Assembly (NCBI RefSeq): GCF_017357825.1
Contig: NZ_CP046072.1
Span: 1,178,001-1,242,000 of the forward strand
Direction: 5' to 3'
DNA: 64,000 nucleotides
From: Sulfurimonas aquatica
Lineage (GTDB): Bacteria; Campylobacterota; Campylobacteria; Campylobacterales; Sulfurimonadaceae
Shown piece by piece: positions 58,128-64,000 of the stretch. Under the pieces are notes generated by a model, which saw only the letters and a program-made list of their open reading frames with translations, searched no databases and was not told the origin of the DNA. A program made the translations under genes and the position numbers. The first letter of the stretch is position 1. Each line of letters begins with the position of its first letter.

Positions 58128-59485
58128 TGGCTGATAATAAGCAAATAATTGAACTCTATACTGACTTAGCTCAAAACCCAAACAAAGATTTTGGATGGGA
58201 TAAAGGACTGAGCAACGCCAAAGCACATGGTTACAAGGATGAGTGGATAGAAAAGATTCCCGCTCAGGTTTGGGAGTTTTGCGCAGCGGTTGGAAACCCT
58301 TTTGAATCAGTTGAGATTAAAAAAGGCGATACTGTTTTAGATTTAGGGTGTGGAGCCGGAGTGGACATTTTAGTTGCGTCGATTTTAACTGGTGAGAGTG
58401 GAAAAGTCATTGGTGTAGACATTACTCCTAAGATGGTCGAAATAGCTCAAAAGCATGCCAGCTTAGCTGGCTGTAAAAATGTGACTGTTTTAGAGAGTAG
58501 TTTTGATAAAATCGATATAGAAGATGAGTCGGTCGACATCGTGATATCTAACGGTGCTATAAACCTGACTTCATGTAAAGAGTCCGTTTTTGCTGAAGTT
58601 TATCGCGTTTTAAAACCAAATGGAAAAATCTCTTTTGCGGATATGATAGATATAAGTGAACCAAGTAGCGAATGCTGTTCTATAGAACAGAATGCTTGTT
58701 GTGAAAGTGATGGCCAAGAAGATTGGGGGAACTGCGTTGCTGGAACTATGAGGGAGAGTGAACTCTTAGAGCTAATGCAAAAAGCTGGATTTAGAGACGT
58801 TGAGTGTCATGGACATACTCACTATACTACGGCAGAGACTACAAGAGGCGCTACGTTTACAGCGACGAAGATACCCTCAAGTGAACTCAGAGAGGCTCAT
58901 TGGAATAATTTATTTCAAAATGTTGATTACACTCAGGTGTTTTGGCATCAAAACTCACCACGAAAATCTGTTGAGCTTATTAAAAAGTATGTAAAAGAGA
59001 ATGCAAACATAGTTGACGTAGGTTGTGGTGCGTCCTATTTAGTAGATAGTTTACTAAGCGATGGATATGAAAAGATTACTTTAGTCGATACGGCAAAAAG
59101 TTCACTTGATATAGTAGACTCAAGAATAAAGAGTGATAAAGTAAAATATGTTTGTAGTGATATTTTAAACTTTAAAAGTGAACAAAAGTATGATCTTTGG
59201 CATGATAGAGCAGTATTTCATTTTTTACTTTCTAAAAAAGAGAGAGAACAATATTTTGAAGTATTAAAAAATTCACTTAACTCCAATGGCATAGCGATTA
59301 TTAGCACCTTTAGAGTGGATGGTCCTATTCAGTGTGCAGGTCTTGACATAGTTCAATACGATGTAGAGAAAATGAACAAAGAGCTTCCTCGTGGACTAGA
59401 GATAGTTCAAAGTGAAGAGTTTACGCATATAACGCCAAAAGAGACGCAGCAAAAATATATCTATTTTGTCATTAAAAAGGTTTAG
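58127..59485 (+). CDS. Arsenite methyltransferase (ArsM)-like domain fused to a second SAM methyltransferase
   Basis: 452 residues. Domain 1 (about 1-250) has ArsM/UbiE-like features: KAHGYKDEWIEKIPAQV near 32, C52 before the VGNPFES segment, motif I LDLGCGAGVD at 71-80, GVDITPKMVEIAQ near 96, and GNCVAGTM with C203. Arsenite-binding cysteines of ArsM correspond to C52 and C203, with C227 possible. An insert between 178 and 200 holds two CC pairs (C183/184, C191/192). Domain 2 (about 255-452) is a separate class I methyltransferase (VDVGCGASYLVDSLL at 296-310, DLWHDRAVFHFL near 356). Overlaps the MerT-rhodanese stop by one base. Likely methylates a metalloid, As, Se or Te. Confidence 0.78.
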   Translation: MADNKQIIELYTDLAQNPNKDFGWDKGLSNAKAHGYKDEWIEKIPAQVWEFCAAVGNPFESVEIKKGDTVLDLGCGAGVDILVASILTGESGKVIGVDITPKMVEIAQKHASLAGCKNVTVLESSFDKIDIEDESVDIVISNGAINLTSCKESVFAEVYRVLKPNGKISFADMIDISEPSSECCSIEQNACCESDGQEDWGNCVAGTMRESELLELMQKAGFRDVECHGHTHYTTAETTRGATFTATKIPSSELREAHWNNLFQNVDYTQVFWHQNSPRKSVELIKKYVKENANIVDVGCGASYLVDSLLSDGYEKITLVDTAKSSLDIVDSRIKSDKVKYVCSDILNFKSEQKYDLWHDRAVFHFLLSKKEREQYFEVLKNSLNSNGIAIISTFRVDGPIQCAGLDIVQYDVEKMNKELPRGLEIVQSEEFTHITPKETQQKYIYFVIKKV

Positions 59486-60192
59486 TATTTAATCTTTGCA
59501 AGATAGAGACCATTTGCGGGAGCTGGCTTTAGTTTATGATTTACTCTGCGCTCTAGCTTCTCTTTTATCTCTTCCATACTTAGGCTTAGTAGCGCTCCAA
59601 CCATCATCCTGATTTGGCTTCTTAAAAACCCATTTGCTTCAAAATTTAGAATAATATAACCATTATGCTTATATGCAAAAGCTCTGTAGATAACTCGAGT
59701 GGTACTGCTAATGTCGCTTCCCGTTTTCATAAAGTAAGCAAAATCAAACTCTCCCACAAAGAGCTTAATATTTTTCTCCATCTCATTGAACTCCACACCC
59801 TTCAAAAACGTAACAAAGTCAGCTTCAAAGGGATTTGAATCTCCCTCTTTAATGATATATCTATAGACACGTTTTTTGGCACTATAACGTGCGTGAAATT
59901 CATCATCGACAAGCTTAGTAGCTCTAACGCGAATACTAGAGGGAAGCATCTCATTAAGTACTCTTTTAAGTCTTTTAATATCAGACCAAAAATCTGGAAC
60001 GTCTATATGGCAGACTTGACCCGTTGCATGCACGCCTTTGTCCGTTCTTCCACTTGCCACGACTTTAAACTCTATGCCCATTTTTTTGAGCACTTTTTCA
60101 AGATTTCCAAGTATGGTATGGGGAGTTTCAGTCTGGGTTTGAGAGCCAAAAAAATGCGTACCGTTGTAGGCTAGAGTAAGTGCAACTCTCAT
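59482..60192 (-). CDS. truA: tRNA pseudouridine(38-40) synthase
   Basis: 236 residues. RVALTLAYNGTHFFGSQTQ at the N-terminus, the catalytic aspartate in SGRTDKGVHATGQV near 47-60, RVYRYII near 111 and the C-terminal NGFLRSQIRMMVGALL are typical of TruA, which modifies the tRNA anticodon arm. It overlaps the lptG/F gene by one base and converges on the ArsM-fusion gene with a 4-bp overlap. Confidence 0.96.
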   Translation of the reverse strand: MRVALTLAYNGTHFFGSQTQTETPHTILGNLEKVLKKMGIEFKVVASGRTDKGVHATGQVCHIDVPDFWSDIKRLKRVLNEMLPSSIRVRATKLVDDEFHARYSAKKRVYRYIIKEGDSNPFEADFVTFLKGVEFNEMEKNIKLFVGEFDFAYFMKTGSDISSTTRVIYRAFAYKHNGYIILNFEANGFLRSQIRMMVGALLSLSMEEIKEKLERRVNHKLKPAPANGLYLAKIKY

Positions 60193-61211
60193 TAGAACCT
60201 ATTTACGATTGTTTTTCTATAGATGAAGTAGCTAAGAAGCGTCCATGAAATAGCGATAGTGGGAATTGTATAATAAACCAATATATCCTGAAGACCAAGG
60301 GTAAGTCCATAGTAAAGTATGATGGTTGCAAATATAAAAAGATAAACGCCAGATTTTTGATGTCTTGCATGCACTATGCCTATGGAAGCTACTAAAAAGA
60401 GGCTAATAATGGGAAAAAGGCTCAATAGAGTATCTGTAATAAACATATGGCGTTTACTATCCGCTCTATCATCTGAGAGCCAATAATCAAGAGGCGCTCT
60501 ATAGGTTGTTAGACTTGTCTTCATGGTGTCATTTATAAGCATAGTGGTGAAGTTCATTTGAGTGAAACTCTCCGTAGAGTATCCATAGCCCTCGCCATCA
60601 CTGAGTTTAAGTCTTAATATTCCTGAGTCATTTATAATCTCCGCCTTTTGAGCGGAAATCAAAATCTCCTCTTTTTTCTTTTTGTTAAAAAGAAATACTT
60701 GCGAGTAGGTGCCATCAAGATTTTTTTTACCTAGATATAAAAGCCAATCGCCAAAGCTATTTCCAAATTCACTAGCAGCAAGGTTGAACTTAGCTTCACT
60801 TTTTTTATAAGAGACAAAATTACTTGAGAGTACCGTAGCGTGAGGAAAAAGAATGAAAAAATCGATACTTAGTACAAGTGATAGTAAAATAGCCGGTCTT
60901 AAAAGAGTTTTTAGAATAAACGCAGGCTTAATTCCAAGTGAAAAGAGAACAACTATTTCATTGTCATTTGAGAGTTTAAAGAGTGTGAGCGTTGAGGCTA
61001 TGAAAAAAGTAACGGGCAGAGTATAAAAAAGAATCTCTGGAAGAACAAAAAAGTAAAGTTTTGCCATCTCCCAGATACTTAGTTGAATGACTGCCGTATA
61101 AGTAGCAAGTTTTATCAAAAATATAACAGACGCTATGGTAAATAGCGGCATAAATATAGATAAAAATAGAGATGATAAATTTGATATTATATAGCTTCTA
61201 AGTCTATTCAT
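60192..61211 (-). CDS. LptF/LptG-family LPS export permease
   Basis: 339 residues, two N-terminal and four C-terminal membrane helices around a periplasmic beta-jellyroll (about 130-250), the LptF/LptG (YjgP/YjgQ) layout. Near the N-terminus are FFVLPEILFYTLPVTFFIAS and NDNEIVVLFSLGI. It forms part of the LptBFGC complex that pulls LPS from the inner membrane. Which of F or G it is cannot be decided from sequence alone. Lies 2 bp after the prepilin peptidase gene. Confidence 0.88.
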   Translation of the reverse strand: MNRLRSYIISNLSSLFLSIFMPLFTIASVIFLIKLATYTAVIQLSIWEMAKLYFFVLPEILFYTLPVTFFIASTLTLFKLSNDNEIVVLFSLGIKPAFILKTLLRPAILLSLVLSIDFFILFPHATVLSSNFVSYKKSEAKFNLAASEFGNSFGDWLLYLGKKNLDGTYSQVFLFNKKKKEEILISAQKAEIINDSGILRLKLSDGEGYGYSTESFTQMNFTTMLINDTMKTSLTTYRAPLDYWLSDDRADSKRHMFITDTLLSLFPIISLFLVASIGIVHARHQKSGVYLFIFATIILYYGLTLGLQDILVYYTIPTIAISWTLLSYFIYRKTIVNRF

Positions 61212-61213
61212 CC

Positions 61214-62029
61214 TTAATAGTTTGCCTCGATATAGCTATATATTGGCGAATCAAAGATATAAACTATAAAAGTAGCAAGAGCTAAAAATGGCACGAAGGG
61301 AACGCGTTTATCTTCACTTGATCCTTTTTGAACCATTAGCATCACCGGAAGTGCTAAAAGGGCTGATAAAAAGATAGCGACAAGAGTGAGTTCGACTCCA
61401 AGAAGTGCTCCCATGGTTGCCGCCACCATTATGTCGCCTTCTCCCATAGCTTCGATAAGTGGCGTTCTATCAAAGTGTTTGTTCCATGGCGTTTTTGTTT
61501 TAAGACCCGCTCTATATACAGATGAAGTGAGGTAGTAAGACAGAGCAAAACGCAGGAGTGTAAAGCCACCAGCAAAAAGTAGAGCATTTTTGAAGTTTTC
61601 TACTACTCCGCCAAGACTCCAAGCTCCTAAAATTGCAAAGAAAATTGCAAGAAGATTAAGCGAATCAGGAACCATTTTATACTTAAAGTCTATCATTGAA
61701 AGAGCCAGTAGCGTTAAAAAACTAAACGCGACTAGTAAGCTAGGCAATGAGATGCCATACTTACTAGCTATGGTTAAAAATATTATGCCTGAGAGTAACT
61801 CTATAATAGGATATTGTATAGAAATAGGCGCGCTACAAAAAGAACACTTTCCTCTTAAAAATATCCAAGAAAATAGAGGGATATTGTGCCAAGGTTTTAA
61901 AGAACTTTTACATGAGTAGCAATGAGAAGGTACAAATACAACACTCTCTTCTTTTGGTATGCGAAGAATAACGACATTTAAAAATGAGCCAAACAAAAGA
62001 CCAAATATAAGGGCAATAATTAGCTCCAT
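61214..62029 (-). CDS. Prepilin peptidase (A24 family, PilD-like)
   Basis: 271 residues. The N-terminal methylase part carries two zinc CxxC pairs (HCYSCKSSLKPWHNIPLFSW near 37-56 and CSFCSAPI near 62-69). The catalytic aspartates are in DFKYKMVPDSLN near 113 and GEGDIMVAATMGALLG near 197. About eight membrane helices. It cleaves and N-methylates type IV pilin or type II secretion pseudopilin precursors; those genes are not in the window. Start overlaps the uppS stop by one base. Confidence 0.93.
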   Translation of the reverse strand: MELIIALIFGLLFGSFLNVVILRIPKEESVVFVPSHCYSCKSSLKPWHNIPLFSWIFLRGKCSFCSAPISIQYPIIELLSGIIFLTIASKYGISLPSLLVAFSFLTLLALSMIDFKYKMVPDSLNLLAIFFAILGAWSLGGVVENFKNALLFAGGFTLLRFALSYYLTSSVYRAGLKTKTPWNKHFDRTPLIEAMGEGDIMVAATMGALLGVELTLVAIFLSALLALPVMLMVQKGSSEDKRVPFVPFLALATFIVYIFDSPIYSYIEANY

Positions 62030-62706
62030 TATTTTAATCCTCCAAATCTACGTTCCACTTTTGTAAATTTTTTTATGATTTTTTCAAGCTCTTTAATGTT
62101 AAAGTCTGGCCAAAGAGTGTCTGTAAAGAAAAGTTCAGCATAGGCTGATTGCCAAAGTAGATAGTTTGAGAGTCTGTGGTCGCCACCTGTTCGAATAAGT
62201 AGATCAACGCTCTCTTTGCAATCAAGCTGATTCGAGAGCATATCGTGAGTTATGTCACCATCACAGTTTTTAAGCGCGTTTACAGCACGGAGTATCTCAT
62301 CTTGAGCGCCATAATTGAGCGCAAGCGACTGGACAAGTCCATCACAATGCGCAGTTTTTTCTTCTACCATTTTTATAGTCGCTTGAAGGCTCTTTGAAAA
62401 TGCTCTCATATCGCCGATAGGCTCAAAGCGGACATTATTTTGCAGATAAACACTTAACTCGTTTTTGAGGTACGTGTTGAGTAGTTTCATTAGAAACTCA
62501 ACTTCTAAACGTGGTCGTTTCCAGTTTTCCGTAGAAAAAGCGTAGAGCGTTAAACGCTCGATCTCAGGGGAGTTAGAACAGTAAGTAGTTATTCTCTTTA
62601 CAACCTCGGCTCCCGCTTCATGACCTTTGACTCTCTTCTTGCCTTGAAGCTCGGCCCATCTTCCATTTCCATCCATAATTATGGCTATATGTTTTGCTTG
62701 ATTCAT
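62029..62706 (-). CDS. uppS: Undecaprenyl diphosphate synthase
   Basis: 225 residues, cis-prenyl transferase. MDGNGRWAELQGKKRVKGHE near 11-30 contains the diphosphate-binding D and N, and FSTENWKRP near 58 and LIRTGGDHRLSNYLLWQSAY near 178-197 are the later conserved regions. Makes the C55 carrier lipid of peptidoglycan and O-antigen. Start overlaps the coaBC stop by four bases, so they are translationally coupled. Confidence 0.96.
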   Translation of the reverse strand: MNQAKHIAIIMDGNGRWAELQGKKRVKGHEAGAEVVKRITTYCSNSPEIERLTLYAFSTENWKRPRLEVEFLMKLLNTYLKNELSVYLQNNVRFEPIGDMRAFSKSLQATIKMVEEKTAHCDGLVQSLALNYGAQDEILRAVNALKNCDGDITHDMLSNQLDCKESVDLLIRTGGDHRLSNYLLWQSAYAELFFTDTLWPDFNIKELEKIIKKFTKVERRFGGLK

Positions 62707-63965
62707 GTCTGCTCTTGAAGTTTTTTTGCATTTTTAAGTATCTCAAACGCTATAGTGAGTTTGTCTGCTCTTGGTATTGAGGTAGTTTGACTAGCCGTTA
62801 TAAAGTCAACGGCGTTAGAGTCAGTTCCAAAACTTGAAGAGTCTTTGAGAACGTTTAAACATACAGCATCAAGACGCTTTGTGTTTAGCATATTTGTCGC
62901 ATTTTTCGTAGCGTTTAAAGCGTCCATCTCAGCCTTAAAACCAATAACGCTGATTCCTTCTTTATCAATACTATTTAAAATATCGATATTTTTCTTGAGA
63001 GGCAATTGCCATGCGTCTCCAAGTTTATCTTTTTTGAGTTTTCCACTCTCTACAGACTCGGGTACGTAGTCGCTTACTGCAGCCGCCATAAAAAGGTAGG
63101 GTTTCTTATGGATAGGTTTTACCGTGTCACTACAAGAAAGAGTCGCTTTAGAGATTATGATAGAGTCACTTAAGCACTCTAGCATCTCCTGCGTATCTTC
63201 AACGTCAAATGTATTTATCTCTAGTGGGAGGTTACTTTGAGGTTTAGTAGAGATAAGGCTTACTTCTGCGCCTTTTAAATAAAGCGCCGTTGCCATAGAA
63301 GCTGCCATCTTTCCACTTGAAAAGTTGGAGAGGTAACGCACGTCATCTATCTTTTCACGCGTACCTCCACCAGTAACCGTAACTCTTCGGCCAAGCCAAA
63401 AGCTATCTTTTAGAAGCTCACGCGCAGTAGCGTGAAATATACTCATATAATCTGCCATAGCGCCATTTCCTACTGTTTTACAAGCAAGTTCTTTTACTTG
63501 AGTATTTACAATAGTGTAGTTTGTATTTGTAAGTCTTTTAAGATTTTCTTGCGTTATAGGGTTTTCTAACATATTTGTATTTGCCGAGGGTGCGATAATC
63601 TTTATGCCACTAAACGCCAAGGTGGCTTGAAGAAGTATGTTGTCAGCAATGGCATTTGAAAGTTTTGCTATAGTATTTGCAGTGGCTGGAGCTATAACCA
63701 AAACATCAGCCCATTCAGATATTTTGATGTGATTGTGATCACTGACCCAAGACTCATTCGTATCATCTAAAACTCTGTTTGAAGTAAGCGTTTCAAACGT
63801 TAAAGGAGTTACAAATTTTTTCGCAGATTCACTCATTATAACACGGACATCGGCACCTGCTTTAACAAACTCACGTACAAGTTCAAGCGACTTATAGACT
63901 GCGATAGAGCCACTAAGCGCTAAAAGTATTTTTTTATTTTCTAATAAATTTGTCGGTATATTCAT
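62703..63965 (-). CDS. coaBC: Bifunctional phosphopantothenoylcysteine decarboxylase/phosphopantothenate-cysteine ligase
   Basis: 420 residues; two steps of coenzyme A synthesis. N-terminal CoaC flavoprotein domain (1-180): LLALSGSIAVYKSLELVREF near 14-33, NHIKISEWADVLVIAPATAN near 77-96 (catalytic His), NTNMLENPITQENL near 128. C-terminal CoaB domain (190-415): VTGGGTREKIDDVRYLSNFS near 196-215 and AAAVSDYVPE near 294. Beyond its start at 63965 the last 35 bases of the window are AT-rich and hold no recognisable feature. Confidence 0.95.
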   Translation of the reverse strand: MNIPTNLLENKKILLALSGSIAVYKSLELVREFVKAGADVRVIMSESAKKFVTPLTFETLTSNRVLDDTNESWVSDHNHIKISEWADVLVIAPATANTIAKLSNAIADNILLQATLAFSGIKIIAPSANTNMLENPITQENLKRLTNTNYTIVNTQVKELACKTVGNGAMADYMSIFHATARELLKDSFWLGRRVTVTGGGTREKIDDVRYLSNFSSGKMAASMATALYLKGAEVSLISTKPQSNLPLEINTFDVEDTQEMLECLSDSIIISKATLSCSDTVKPIHKKPYLFMAAAVSDYVPESVESGKLKKDKLGDAWQLPLKKNIDILNSIDKEGISVIGFKAEMDALNATKNATNMLNTKRLDAVCLNVLKDSSSFGTDSNAVDFITASQTTSIPRADKLTIAFEILKNAKKLQEQT

Positions 63966-64000
63966 AATGTTTAATCTTTATATTTTTAGTAAGTATATTT

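Noticed and set aside
1-64000. tRNA, rRNA, CRISPR, insertion sequence or prophage features
   Set aside because: No T-arm/anticodon patterns, spaced repeats, transposase or phage genes were seen by eye; tRNAscan-SE or Infernal would be decisive.

Overview
The window is a gene-dense, AT-rich chromosomal segment that fits a free-living member of the Campylobacterota, most likely a Sulfurimonas-type sulfur-oxidising chemolithotroph. This rests on gene order and content: a pyrD - M16 peptidase - dapA - FabL-like reductase block, a fapA-ruvA-ddl-hydrolase-murF block and a truA-lptG/F-pilD-uppS-coaBC block of the kind seen in Campylobacterales, plus periplasmic sulfite oxidase (SorAB), superoxide reductase, TRAP permeases and many c-di-GMP/chemotaxis proteins. 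No rRNA, tRNA, insertion sequence, prophage or CRISPR array was seen. The assignment is inferred by recognition, not by a database search.

Layout. 1-1.0 kb: start of cyanase (cut by the window edge) directly behind an FNT-family anion channel. 1.2-2.3 kb: ankyrin protein and a Spy/CpxP-like periplasmic protein. 2.3-13.5 kb (minus strand): FabL-like enoyl reductase, dapA, M16 peptidase, pyrD, a REC-REC-PAS-PAS-HD-GYP regulator, an RlmI-like methyltransferase, cysS, an ADP-ribosylglycohydrolase and murJ. 13.5-19.3 kb (plus): fapA, ruvA, ddl, alpha/beta hydrolase, murF. 19.3-23.5 kb: DUF3015 and DUF4105 periplasmic proteins and an orphan TRAP QM permease pair. 23.5-27.3 kb: a cyclic-di-GMP-I (GEMM) riboswitch leading into a dihaem DUF1592/DUF1588-type lipoprotein and a Tat-exported DUF1501 protein. 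27.4-34.8 kb: thiamine-binding-like protein, HIT protein, M23 peptidase, sorAB, a 33-residue membrane peptide, chemoreceptor, HAD hydrolase, alanine dehydrogenase. 34.9-45 kb: Pol IV with a large insertion, RlmI, YcaO, superoxide reductase, NrfJ-like protein, a 900-residue outer-membrane protein with an HExxH site, and a 7TMR-DISM histidine kinase. 45-54 kb: glyS, then a tight operon of a seven-repeat propeller-like protein, a PDZ serine protease, an MnmC-like FAD oxidoreductase and a GGDEF/EAL protein. 54-56 kb: envelope genes (hydrolase, YdcF/ElyC, VanZ). 56.1-59.5 kb: a divergent ArsR-controlled module of rhodanese, MerT-rhodanese fusion and a double methyltransferase whose first half is ArsM-like. 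59.5-64 kb: truA, lptG/F, pilD, uppS, coaBC.

How they fit together. Core cell-wall and precursor genes (dapA, ddl, murF, murJ, uppS, M23) and housekeeping enzymes form the backbone. Three separate c-di-GMP elements lie in the window: an HD-GYP phosphodiesterase, a GGDEF/EAL enzyme and a riboswitch that probably gates secreted haem proteins.

The two best candidates for undescribed biology are the riboswitch-controlled DUF1592/DUF1501 pair and the ArsR - rhodanese - MerT/rhodanese - ArsM-fusion module. The module has a perfect 7-bp inverted-repeat operator, a cysteine-rich linker and one rhodanese whose catalytic cysteine is replaced by serine; it looks like a sulfur-linked metalloid handling system. 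Also notable are the cyanase-FNT pairing, a DUF4105 gene that has no ordinary start codon ahead of its signal peptide, and a putative outer-membrane zinc metalloprotein.
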